NCBI GenBank assembly: GCA_037957365.1
Contig: JARHVA010003636.1
Location: forward strand, 697,001 to 761,000
Direction: 5' to 3'
DNA: 64,000 bases
DNA from: Torreya grandis
Taxonomy: Eukaryota > Streptophyta > Pinopsida > Cupressales > Taxaceae
The notes under the pieces were generated by a model, which did no database searches, was not told the DNA's origin, and saw only the letters and a list, made by a program, of their open reading frames with translations. Each line of letters starts with the position of its first letter. The stretch's first letter is position 1. The translations under genes and the position numbers were made by a program. Shown in pieces: positions 24,352 to 34,681 of the stretch.

Positions 24352-24541
24352 GATTTGAAAGAAGAAAGGAAAGTCATTTATAAGGTTCATGATGTTAAGT
24401 ATTTTTTTTAATAGTTTGGTAGTATAATTTAGTAGGTAGCTTATGGTTTCAATCAATTGAAAAGAATCTTATTTTTAAGGTTCATAATGTTAAGTCTTTT
24501 TTTTTAATAGTTTGGTAGTATAATTTGGTACGTAATTTATG
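24352..24541 (+). repeat. 95-bp tandem duplication
   Basis: Copy 1 about 24352-24446, copy 2 about 24447-24541. Shared blocks are AAGGTTCATRATGTTAAGT, a T-run, then AATAGTTTGGTAGTATAATT. A third partial repeat of the last words follows (TTTAGTATGTAGTTTATAA). Confidence 0.9.
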
Positions 24542-24559
24542 ATTTAGTATGTAGTTTAT

Positions 24560-26495
24560 AATATATGAGACCATTTCATTATGCAAGAAACATAATCCTA
24601 TATTAAATATGAAGCATACATATCTTACAATTTATAAAATTTGAGTGGTAATCTCTTTTTTAAAAAAATAAGATTATCACTATTAAGCAAATTCAATACA
24701 AAACATATTTTTTACATTTTTTTTAATTCTAAAAGAAAATAAGATATAAGATATTTTTAAAATAAAACATATCCCGAACAAAAGTTGCATAGTGACTAGT
24801 CTCTACATTTCAATTTCTTCTGTATTGATAAATTATTTATTTATATATTTGTCTATAAATCTATAATACAAACTTGCTTAATGTAATTAATGATAGTTAT
24901 TTTAAAAATGGTTCTTACCTTTATATTATAAATTATTTGAAGTAGAATTTACATGTAAATTTGTAATATAATGACAGTACAACAATTAATAGTAGGTAAA
25001 AAATAAAAACTGTATTGTCATTGTGATTGTATCCAGAATCTCCACTTGACAATTATCCAAACTAAAAGTAATTTGATTAAGTGTATTATAAATTTTGGCT
25101 ATATACCATTTATGAATAGATCTTATTCATACAAAATTGATTAATTATCTTAGAAAAGTACTTAGTGAACTACAAAAATATAAAATTATTTGTATTTTAA
25201 ATTTTTTAATTAATTTAATATAAAAATAGTTTTATAAAATTTAATCATTTTAGAATTAAATTAAATAAAAATCAAATTAATTAAAATAAATTTAATTTAA
25301 TACAAAATTATGGAGCCGGTGAAAGTAGATGAATTAAAATTAAAAGTGATTAATCTGTAGACATTTTGCATCAATCTGTAGATAATGTGGGAAGAGGAAG
25401 ACTAGAGTCTTATAGATAATGCGGGAAAAAGATGACTAGAGTATTTTGATGTAATATTCCCTCACAACATAGATGAATTTATAGCAACTTGATGAATTTA
25501 TACCAATGTGAGTTGGGAAAGCTAGAGGTGGCTTTGAAAGATTTTATAATAATAAAAGCAATGAAATATGCAATCCACTTGCGTTTATGCTATTGGACAC
25601 AAGGCACAGACAAGCCTCACAGAAATTTTTTGTTAATAAATGTATTTTTTTGTTATTAAAGCATATATCATAAAAAATATTATAAAAGTATTCAAGAGCA
25701 CTTACAATTGCACTGAAGTCTCAAAAATATTCCCAAATAACTCCTAAAGAATATTTCAATATTTATATATAAAAACTTTACAATTATTAAATTACTAACT
25801 AAAAAGTGAGTCTATAATCACCACCTTTAATAAAAGTAATTTTTATTATAATAATAAATATTTATAGAGGGTAAAAAAAATCCTAAAAAAATATTAATTT
25901 AAAAAATAAAAATAAAAAAATATATTTATACATTCAAAAGAAAAATATTTTAATTGAATTTAAACCTTTTAAAATTATCTTTATCCTCATTCTTGAGAAC
26001 ATACTTTATATATATATAAATTTATTTGTATTATCCTGACAGCTAAATATTTTACTTTCAAAAATGTCCATTAACCACTACAAAGTTACTTAAACTAACT
26101 TTATATATATATATATATAATACTCATTAACTATTATAGGGTCATTTTTAGACAAATTTAATATATTATAATATATAAACATATTTAAATAATATATTGA
26201 ATTTATTTAAAAATGAGAACCTATAATAATTAATGAGTATTTGAGAAAGATATGTATAACTACTTAAACAAACTCAATATATTATTTAAACATTTAATTA
26301 CTTTTCCAAATACTTTTTAATTATTATATATTATGTTTATAATTATTTTATGATATAATTTAATGTTGTTAGATTGAAAATAATTAATATATAAAATAAA
26401 AAAACAAACAAACATATAAAATAAAATAATAGTAAAAAACATATTAGAAAAACATATAAATTAATATTGCACAAAATATATAATAAACCTAACAA

Positions 26496-26532
<37 letters not shown>

Positions 26533-27290
26533 CACTAATTAATTGGAATTTCTAATATAATATAATTTTATTTTTATTTTTATTTTTTAAATCTAATAAA
26601 TATCAATTTAATAATAAATTAATTTTTTATTTAAAAAAATAAAAATAAAAAACAACCAATAATTTATAAGGTTTTATTATACATAAAACATTTCAATAAA
26701 ATAATTAATGGAGTCTCAAAACTTAAATAAAACAATTCTCCTGATAAAACAAACCAGTTTATTAATCATATGGATGTTTCCATGAACTCTATTACTTTAA
26801 AAAATTAAATTTTCAATAATAAATTCAGAGAGATGGAAAGTTTTTGAATTTTAAGAAGTAATAAATGTTAAATTTTGTTATTGAAGTGAAGGTGACTTGG
26901 TGAAATTATTTAGATGTGTCTGAAACCTCTAAGATTCAATTTTTATTGAGGTATGTGAAACTAGATATAATCATTAGTATAAATAAATTTATGATAAGTG
27001 TAATATATTTGATAATAAATATAATTAGATTATATAAATCTAAAGTTGAAACTTCAGTAACAAATATTTATCTTTAAAAAAATGTCAAATTTAAACAATT
27101 TGAAAACATATATATTATAATTATTTCTGATATTAAATTTAAAAGAATATTCTCTAATAAAATTTTAATAATATATTATTATTTAAATTTTAAATTTAAA
27201 AAAAAAAATAAAAAAAATAAAAAATAAAATAAATAAATTATTATTATTATAATATATATTTCCAATAATGTAATTGACTGGAAAAAAAAT
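24560..27290. other. Very AT-rich spacer downstream of the UGT gene
   Basis: Nearly continuous A/T with TA runs at about 26101-26120 and 26500-26530, and no coding signal. Such DNA often behaves as scaffold-attachment or easily unwound DNA, but here that is only inferred from composition. It separates the 3' side of the UGT gene from the transposon cluster. Confidence 0.6.
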
Positions 27291-27493
27291 CTTACCCTAC
27301 CAAAATAAAGATGAAGATGAAGTTGCAGATTCCCCTGTTCAACCAGAATAAAAAGATTAAAAACAAAAGTTTGTTGGACACGCTTTTTTTTAACTCCCAC
27401 TCCTCTTTGAAATCCTTCGAAGAGATTGGAAAGATGGAAAGGATCTTCCATATAAAACTATTCATTGGAAAAACAGGGCACAAAACAGAATTA

Positions 27494-28834
27494 TCAGCAA
27501 CACGTTTTTCTTTCTTTCTTCTTTTTAACCAGTCTCGAATGGAGCTCCTGCACGCCATTTACAAAAGCTTGCAAGTCTGCACTAGAAGATCCTCCATTTT
27601 CTACAGCTTTTCTTGCCTTCTCCTTTATTCGCTCTGCATTCTTTCTCATTTCCTTGCCCTTTTCTTCAATTAACACCACCCTTATAACCTCCTTCACTCT
27701 TTCCGGGTTTGGAATCGCATCTCCGTATTGGCAGAACTGAATACCCGCACCGAGATCCGCAATCAGCTTTGAATTGATGGGTTGATCCCCATACATCGGC
27801 CATGCAATTAGCGGCACACCTAGGTTTACGCTTTCAAGCGTAGAGTTCCATCCGCAGTGGCTCGCAAAGCCACCCACGGATGGATGGGAAAGAATCAGAA
27901 TCTGCGGCGCCCAGCCCCATATGATCAGGCCTCTTTTCTTTGTCCGCTCCTGAAAACCCTCGGGAAGATATCTGCGAGCGAGAACCGTGGAATCCGAGGT
28001 CGTAGGTTCGATCCTTGGAGGCACTTTGATAGCCCAAACAAATGGCTGTCCGCTGGCTTCCACGCCTCTCGCCACGGCATTCGTTTGTTGTGGGGATAAA
28101 TAGGTCTGGCTTCCGAACGAAAGATACACAACCGAACGGGGGCTTCGAGAATCCAGCCACCGAACCAGCTCGTTCTCGGCTATATCCGCCATTTTGCCTC
28201 GCCCGCTAACATTAGCCGATCCGGTTGGGGGGAAAACCGGTCCTATGCCCCAAACTGGTTTTCCCGTTACATTTGTCAGGTGCTCCAGATACGCAGGCTC
28301 CAGATCGCGGAACGTATTAATCAGCATCCCCGAACCCTTGCCGACGGACTGAAACCGACCTAAAACGAACTTTACAGTGGCAACGGCTCCGCAGGCGTTG
28401 AACAAAACACTCGCAATTTTATACCTTTGTGCGGAATGTCCAGCCCATCCGATAAACAGATCATGGATGACGCAAACCGGAGGGGTTTCTTCTTCAAATT
28501 GGCGCTCGATCCAACCGTTGAAAGGCTGTTGGAGTTTCTCCGCCAAATCGCGAATAAGATCTGTAGACTCTATAGGAAGTAGGTCTGCACTCTCCCGTCC
28601 CTCCGGTAAGCCTCTCACGGCCGGCGTGGGGAGGACGACCAGGCGGATGTCGAGGCCGTTGGATACGGCTTCGAGAATTGGCTGTTGTACACGAGATACG
28701 TTGGCCTGCGTGGTGATATAGCTGACGGTGAGGCCGCAGGAGGCGAGAAGCGTTGCCATGTCGAGGAAGGGGATGGTGTGACCCAGTGCCGGGAATGGCA
28801 CCGCTGCGATGTGAGGTTTCTGAACACCCACCAT
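27494..28834 (-). CDS. UDP-glycosyltransferase (plant family 1, UGT89-like)
   Basis: Encodes a 446-residue soluble glycosyltransferase expected to move a sugar, probably glucose, from a UDP-sugar to a small lipophilic acceptor in the cytosol. The catalytic His is H19 in PFPALGHTIPFLD and its partner Asp is probably D125 in CVIHDLFIGW. The C-terminal donor domain has FGSQ (240-243) and a complete 44-residue PSPG box (308-351) with WAPQ, HCGWNS (326-331) and a final D350-Q351, which in this family favours UDP-glucose. Wording resembles plant group B (UGT89), but the acceptor cannot be inferred. Plant UGTs are usually about 460-490 residues. Here only about 16 residues separate FNACGAVATV (145-154) from GMLINTF (169-175), where relatives have about 65, so an in-frame loss near 28370 is likely. 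The tail ends in a Lys-rich run and two Cys. It is single-exon. The start is the first Met of the conserved N-terminus, with A at -3 and G at +4. Confidence 0.93.
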   Translation of the reverse strand: MVGVQKPHIAAVPFPALGHTIPFLDMATLLASCGLTVSYITTQANVSRVQQPILEAVSNGLDIRLVVLPTPAVRGLPEGRESADLLPIESTDLIRDLAEKLQQPFNGWIERQFEEETPPVCVIHDLFIGWAGHSAQRYKIASVLFNACGAVATVKFVLGRFQSVGKGSGMLINTFRDLEPAYLEHLTNVTGKPVWGIGPVFPPTGSANVSGRGKMADIAENELVRWLDSRSPRSVVYLSFGSQTYLSPQQTNAVARGVEASGQPFVWAIKVPPRIEPTTSDSTVLARRYLPEGFQERTKKRGLIIWGWAPQILILSHPSVGGFASHCGWNSTLESVNLGVPLIAWPMYGDQPINSKLIADLGAGIQFCQYGDAIPNPERVKEVIRVVLIEEKGKEMRKNAERIKEKARKAVENGGSSSADLQAFVNGVQELHSRLVKKKKERKTCC

Positions 28835-28886
28835 CTTTGAAAATGAAAAAACACAGCGTTGAATGCTCAGGCTGTTTTATGCATAT

Positions 28887-28895
28887 CTTATATGG
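28887..28895 (-). promoter_or_regulatory. TATA-like site of the UGT gene
   Basis: On the minus strand CCATATAAG, about 55 bases before the UGT start codon. This spacing would leave a 5' leader of about 25 bases, which is short but possible. Assignment is by position and sequence only. Confidence 0.4.
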
Positions 28896-29032
28896 AAAAT
28901 ACGCGTTGTCTGTTGTTGAGATCCCGGAGGGCGTGAGGACTAAGTTTCGAAAAACCGTATAGAAGCTTCCGAATTTTTGGATTGGGAGCGACACTTCTGA
29001 ATATTGTCGGCAAATTTTAAATAATTTTAAAT

Positions 29033-29050
29033 TTCGTCACTCGTGACGAA
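29033..29050. promoter_or_regulatory. TGACG palindrome upstream of the UGT gene
   Basis: TTCGTCAC-TC-GTGACGAA is a perfect 8-bp inverted repeat with a 2-base centre, about 200 bases upstream of the UGT start. It holds two TGACG cores on opposite strands. TGACG is the core bound by TGA-type bZIP factors, which drive as-1-like elements of plant detoxification genes including some UGTs. The inverted arrangement differs from the classical direct pair, so a regulatory role is inferred. Confidence 0.45.
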
Positions 29051-29149
29051 GTTATAGAGTTGTTGGATATGACTGGGAAACTGGAATGCGTCCGGTTTTT
29101 CCCCTCTTTTTGATTCTTCCAAAGGATAATATCAAAGGGTCAATCTAAG

Positions 29150-30418
29150 ACCCCACAAACTACAAAATAAAAAAAATCATTTCAATGGATATATTTTCAA
29201 AAAGCAAACTTATAATCAATAAGATTGTAGTTTCTTTTTTTGCTTTTATTCTTTTTAACCTATGTTCAGAATTTTGGGGGAGGTTTCGAAGGAAGAACAA
29301 CAATAACTATATATTACTAAGGTTCAATTGGAGCTTGATCTTTATTCAACTCAGAAGTTTCAGATTCATGTGATCTCTTGATTCTTCCACCTATAACATT
29401 ATCTTTCACACGTCTCTTTCATAGCCTTTGCTCTAGAATTCTTTGTTAGTTTATCTATAAATTTTTCCTTGACCTCAGATGTCTTCATATTAGTTAGGAC
29501 TTCCTCTTCTTCATCTTTTGAAATAGGACACTCATACGGCTACCAATTTTTAGATTTAATGAGTTGGGCTTTTTTTTAGTTTACTTACTTGAGGGCATGC
29601 TCCTTGGAGATGGCCAGTTTGACGTCAAAAATGACATCTAAAAGCAATGTTTTCATAATGCAAGGTTTGGATTCAATGAAAATTATCATGATTCAACTGC
29701 ATTCTATTTGGAAAACTTTTGCTAAGATCTACCTCCATACAAATACGCGCATATGTGAAAATTCCTTGTTTAACTCTCATAATCCATCTTGATGAATATT
29801 CCCACCATATTCCTAATATCATCACACAATGAAGGGTGCCAAAAGGGAAGAACAAGATTTGGACACCAAACCCAAATTGACATTTTGGACACTACCATAG
29901 TTATGGATCAAAACATAAAAACTAAGGGGTAATAAAGAGCTCAACCATATCTTGAAACCAAGGTCCCTCCTTTAAAACTGTTCAATATTCATCAAGAGAG
30001 AAAAATGAACTATGAAGAAACCCTAATAAGATAAACTAGATCACACAATCATTGGTATGGGTAAAATAGATCCACTGATGTAAATCTTTTGATTGAGGTC
30101 CAAACCCATTAATTCTACAAATAATTACACAAATTATTTAAATGTATAAATTAAATATATTACCTCAGGGAGAGAGATATCCACTATTGGCATATCATTT
30201 ATCTTCTCTACAATGTGTGGATTGGGAAAGGTTGATGATGAAGCTGATGCTAGAGGCACCTTATGGAAAGCAACATCCTTGTAGGAGAAACCAAACCCAT
30301 GTTTCATCATACCACTAGCTGCATATAATCTAGGTGTCATACTGCAAGTCAAGGAGGGGGCAAAACTTGTAGCCACCAATCTCAATCGTAGACCTGTTGC
30401 AGACCCAATCATCATCAC
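29150..30418 (-). pseudogene. LINE ORF1 relic (DUF4283 and CCHC knuckle)
   Basis: Minus-strand relic of the RNA-binding ORF1 protein of a plant LINE. It starts near MMMIGSATGLRLR (30418), with GFSYKDVAFHKVP (about 30270-30310) and PHIVEKINDMPIVDIS (about 30170-30220). After frameshifts come KDLHQWIYF (about 30070), GPWFQDMVELFITP (about 29945), TYARICMEVDLSK (about 29700-29740), then YENIAFRCHF and RQTGHLQGACPQV (about 29595-29660), the zf-CCHC_4 knuckle. A charged tail follows to about 29390. No endonuclease or RT follows, because the UGT promoter lies next to it. It is therefore a truncated LINE abutting the gene. Confidence 0.75.
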
Positions 30419-31332
30419 AGGGTCTTGTGCCTTCTATCGACATTGCTTATGATTTTTCCTCTTAACTTAGGATAATATTTTAACTCAGAAAAAAATTAGT
30501 AATATATTTTTTTTATTGCTTGTCAAATATAATATGTCCTTTCACTTATTATCAAAGTTAAAATTCTATCAACTTAATACTTCAACATGTGCAAACTTTT
30601 AAAACAACTTGTACAAGTATGCATCCACTTTGTCTTTATTTTTTATTTTAAAAGTTCAAACCATTTACTCTAAACATATTTCACTCCTTGCTCCAATAGG
30701 GGCACCTGTATAATTAAAAATAGACATAATATTCAACAAATTCTTTAATGCAATCTAAAAATAATTGAAAAATTAATTAATCAATCCAAACACAATTAAA
30801 TAAACTAATGGAATGTAAGTCCACAGATCATGAGTTTTCAAATATGAATATCAAGTTGCCTATATAAATAATCCTTATAGTGTGTTCTTATTCATATACT
30901 ACTCTTTTTAGAGAATTTTGCTACAATTTTTAAGGCATTTCATCAACTGCACCAACAATAGGTAAACAAACAACAAAGATAATTCAGTAATTTATAGTCT
31001 ATTAATCTAATTTTTTATAATTTATATACTTTATTTCTTATCAAATTTATTATGTGTAAATGCTTAAGAGTGGGCTACATTATTTATTTATCCTAATATT
31101 TTATTTTTATTTTTGGGTCTAGGAATGTGGATTGGAAATTCCTTGAATTGAACTATATGTATATTCTTTCACTAGGAATTATGTTGCTCTCACTAATGCT
31201 TTTATATCATTAGAACTATATAAGGACAAGACTATTTGTTTCCTATTTAACCAATAGTTTTGAAACTGGTTAATTGCACGCTTTATTTTTTGTTCACTAT
31301 ATACAAATTTACTTGTTCATTTATCTAAGAGT
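30419..31332. other. AT-rich spacer, no gene recognised
   Basis: Sequence between the LINE ORF1 start and the first LTR of the next element. It may include the LINE 5' untranslated region. No open frame or repeat that I can support. Confidence 0.5.
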
Positions 31333-31506
31333 TGTAGACATTATTTATGAATTATATATCACTTTAGTCTTATATACTTGAAAATACAGACCTTGGTTGT
31401 TCTTCTCAGTTCTAGACCTTTTCCACTGTCGAAGGGCTTGTATCTGCTATCTCTCTATGCTCATTAATTATCTCTTAGTCCGACCAATGTTATTCTAATG
31501 ACCCAA
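31333..31506 (+). repeat. 5' LTR start, matches 34682-34880
   Basis: Shares ATTTATGAATTATATATCAC, TTCTAGACCTTTTC, ATTATCTCTTAGT and GCTATTCTAATGAC-like blocks, in order and at constant spacing, with 34682-34880. Similarity is lost downstream. Confidence 0.8.
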
Positions 31507-31511
31507 GTTTT

Positions 31512-31745
31512 CTATCTTACCCATAATGTTGTGCCTCTCATAAGAAAAAGTACCAAAAGCATCTAATTAAGTATTCAAGTGAGCAGAGCTTCCCTAAATT
31601 ATCTTACTTCCTTATTAGTCTTTTTATCTTACCATTTCTTTCTATCTTATCATACCTCTCACAAAGAAAAGTACGAAAAGTATTCAATCAAGCATTCAAG
31701 TGAGTAAGGTTTCCCTATTTTCTTTTATTTCCTTATCAGTCATAA
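31512..31745 (+). repeat. 121-bp tandem duplication
   Basis: Copy 1 about 31512-31632, copy 2 about 31633-31745. Shared words are CCTCTCA, GAAAAGTAC-AAAAG, AAGTATTCAAGTGAG or its variant, GCTTCCCTA and TTCCTTATYAGTC. It begins exactly where the two LTRs stop matching, so it may explain their divergence. Confidence 0.85.
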
Positions 31746-32504
31746 GGACACCACATCTACAAGTCTGAAGTACTGAAGGAATATGTCACGAGTCATATTT
31801 TCTAAATTACAAGTCAAGTCATTATTGTTCTTGCTTTCCACATATTACACACAAACCAAACACATTAAAAAAAATTATATTAGTTTGATGCCCTCTTCAT
31901 AGTAGTGACTATGTAGGCAACACCCACTGAAAAAGGGGTATTTGGGGTTAGTTCGACATTATGAGCCCACTAACCCATTTTTTCCAAGGTCACTATGAAG
32001 ATGAAGATCTATAGTTTTGATGATTCAACAAGAGCAATAATCCATGAGCGAAAGCTAAATACACCACAAAAAAGATGACATAGAACCCATAACATTCTAG
32101 GTGTTCCCATCCTAATCTAATAGGTATTTTGTACTAGACACCTACATTCAAGTTAGATAGAAGCATCGATGCAACCATCCCAGGTCAATGTGAGTGTCTC
32201 ATGTCATAGAAGTAAAATTTTAAGAAGTCTAACAACTGATCTAAAATTCAGATCTAGTTTTATTTCCAAACTATTCGATATCAAATTTGCAAGTGCACTA
32301 TAATCTAGCTAAGTACCATTGTTTTCCATTTATTACAATATCAATCATTGGTTGTATTTACTATTTTTAACATATCTCAATATTTAAATTCTGAATATTA
32401 TTTATCTAATTTTAAAAATTAATTGATCTACTATAGATCTATTTACCACCCTTGTGCTTATTCATTTTTATATTATTAACCCTACCACAACTTTTAAATT
32501 TAAG

Positions 32505-32526
32505 GTTGAACATTTGGTGAACCCAA
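32505..32526 (+). other. Possible primer binding region
   Basis: GAACATTTGGTGAACCCAAC resembles the CA-end plus TTTGG leader seen behind 5' LTRs of plant Gypsy elements, and would give an LTR of about 1.2 kb. A comparable CATTTGGCACAC lies at about 35908 behind the second LTR start. No specific tRNA is assigned. Confidence 0.3.
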
Positions 32527-33249
32527 CATTAAGAAGAGGAAGTTGATATGCATTTATATCTTTCCAAACAACCACATCATGGAGATGAAGACGAGATAAA
32601 AAAATATTTAGATTGTGATATGCTAAATTCTAAGAGGGGAGATTCCTATGAGCATCCATTGGATGATTTTATAGGATAGTCCTTTCATGTCACATATTCC
32701 AAAAATACCAAAAAAAAATTCAAACATCCAAAAATGTTTTTGACATCTAAATATTTTATTGGCTCATTGGCATCTATGTTGTTAGTTTCATCTTAGTGGA
32801 TAACATATCATTTATTTCTGTATACATATATGTTTCATGCATATTTTGAGTATGATATAAGTATACACAAATATATAATCTATGCACTTTCAAAAGTTGA
32901 GCCTTCCCTCTACTTATTTCATGTGGAAATTAGGGTCATCCGCTTTTTTAATTATGATACATCTAGGTTATCTTATTATGTGATCACTTTACATTATCAT
33001 GTTTGAGCTTATGTACATACACATGCCTTTATCCATGTTTATATCTTTTGCAGTGTACTTTATATGTTATGTACATAACATTTTTTACCAACATATATGA
33101 CCCATGGGCTAGTATGTTATGTTTATGTTGGTTGTATACGCTTTTATTTATGCACTTCCTTGAGTATTTTCCCTTGTTATTGTCTTACTTGTTTGATAAT
33201 CTAAATATGCTCCATTTTTTGCAACCCCCATACATTTATTTACCTCTTT

Positions 33250-33327
33250 GACATTTGAATATGTCATTTCTAGTTGTATGGACATTTGAATATGTCATGC
33301 CTATTTTTTTGGACATTTAACTAAGTC
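33250..33327 (+). repeat. 31-bp palindromic repeats
   Basis: Three units start at 33250, 33281 and 33312. Each has GACATTTGAATATGTC or a close variant, an inverted repeat with 5-bp arms (GACAT/ATGTC). The first two cores are identical. The reverse complement of the core matches 15 of 16 bases at 13078-13093 in the minus-strand element. Confidence 0.9.
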
Positions 33328-33596
33328 ATGTCCCTTCTATTGTATGTAATATGAACATGCTCCTTATTTATGGTCTCCTTAGATCATTGTATTTTGATTT
33401 TTTGTTGAGTGTTATTGAATGTGTGCTTGATCGCTTGTTGAGATTGTACTATTACTATCTATACATTGCCATGATATATATCATGCATCTTAGGACTTGA
33501 TGTGATCACATTTTGTACACTTTAGTTATATATCTACTTATACATGTTTCTTCTATATGCTACATGATGCATCCATAGTTTACATGGTTATCTTAT

Positions 33597-33647
33597 CATT
33601 TTGAGGTAAGGTAACAACTAGTTATTACTTCCTCTCACCTCAAAATG
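33597..33647. repeat. 11-bp perfect inverted repeat
   Basis: CATTTTGAGGT (33597-33607) pairs perfectly with ACCTCAAAATG (33637-33647) around a 29-base loop that itself contains AACTAGTT. It could form a hairpin in element RNA. It lies just before the next tandem array. Confidence 0.85.
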
Positions 33648-33660
33648 GGGGGCATATTAG

Positions 33661-33885
33661 TGGGGGCATGCCATAGAGGCATGGCTTCCAAATTCTTCAC
33701 AGATTTATATTTTAATGGGTCCATGTTTAATAAACATGTTCTCCATATTTGTCATTTTTAGATATAAAATGGAGGCATGTTTTGGAAACGTGTTCTCCAC
33801 ACTCATACTAGTTTTTGAATTTCATATTATAATGGGGGCATGTTATGGAACCATGTTCTTCACACTTATGCAATTTTTAAAATTG
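33661..33885 (+). repeat. Four tandem units of about 55-60 bp, each with a small hairpin
   Basis: Units start at about 33661, 33716, 33770 and 33833 with TGGGGGCATG-like words. Each carries a CATG...CATG inverted pair (for example CCATG-TTTAATAAA-CATG in unit 2) followed by TTCTCCA or TTCTTCAC and a T/A-rich tail. The CATG-bearing starts are better preserved than the tails. Confidence 0.85.
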
Positions 33886-34130
33886 ACTAAATTCATAATT
33901 ATATGATTTAGATACATAATTATGGTAGAATTCTATATATTGGTACCATATTATACCTAGGTTTCAGCATCAGACATACATAAGGTGCATATGCTATGTA
34001 AAGAGAACCTAAATTCAAAGTCAAATCAGCTTTCAGATTTTAAATACTTTTACAGACTTTAGCTCACTAAATTGGACTATTACAGACTCTATTGAGCCAA
34101 TATACTATAATAGTTGGTTCACTTTTGGTA

Positions 34131-34253
34131 TGGTTGAAGTGATTAAATCACTCAATCTTACCAAATTTATAGGTTGGACTTGATTATATCATTCAATCTC
34201 ACCAAATTTATAATGTGAGTTGACTTAATTCACTCACGCTCACCAAGTTATAA
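34131..34253 (+). repeat. Three tandem units of about 41 bp
   Basis: Units at 34131-34172, 34173-34212 and 34213-34253 share a GTTG-A-TTGATTAAATCACTCA-like start and a CTCACCAAATTTATA-like end. They are part of the same repeat-rich 3' region before the polypurine tract. Confidence 0.85.
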
Positions 34254-34669
34254 GTATGATTAGGTTGCATAGTTGATCTAATATCAATTATCATGTGGTA
34301 ACTCACATTTTTCTCCAAGGTTAGGGGCATGCGTCCTCTAATCTTTTTTATATTTATGCACTGTTTAGATTTATATTTTTCATAATCTCAGCTTTAATGG
34401 TTCATCCTTTTTTAAAATCAAATTACCAAAAGGCAAGGCAATTGTATTGATATATAGGAGTACTCCTAAACCTTGTTATCTTTACTTTCAATCATTTTAA
34501 TGCTTTTGACTTCAAATTATATACACTGATTATACACTGTAACATACTCTTGGTTGTAGGTTAGTCACTAATGAAGCACTCAATTTGAGATCACACAAAG
34601 GAAAGGTGTGTTATACACACCCAAGTACACATTTATTTTCTTTCAAACTAATAATTTCATTACTATATT

Positions 34670-34681
34670 GAAGGGGAGGAA
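34670..34681 (+). other. Polypurine tract
   Basis: GAAGGGGAGGAA directly followed by TGTTGACAC, the start of an LTR-like sequence. This is the expected layout of a plus-strand priming site and 3' LTR, and it fixes orientation as plus. Confidence 0.85.

Noticed and set aside
27179..27740. Short open frames over the 3' end and 3' flank of the UGT gene
   Set aside because: Low-complexity or shadow frames without motifs.
28960..28975. Heat-shock element AGAAGCTTCC upstream of the UGT gene
   Set aside because: Only two adjacent units are in phase; the third GAA is shifted by one base, so a functional element is not supported.
27834..28994. Several overlapping open frames on both strands across the UGT gene
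   Set aside because: They lie in alternative frames of a conserved CDS and none carries a recognisable domain. The G/C-richer coding sequence explains their length.
30134..30418. First exon of a host gene with a transit-peptide-like start and a GT splice donor near 30163
   Set aside because: The following minus-strand sequence continues as LINE ORF1 (KDLHQWIY, GPWFQDM, then a CCHC knuckle), so the segment is the ORF1 N-terminus and no intron is needed.
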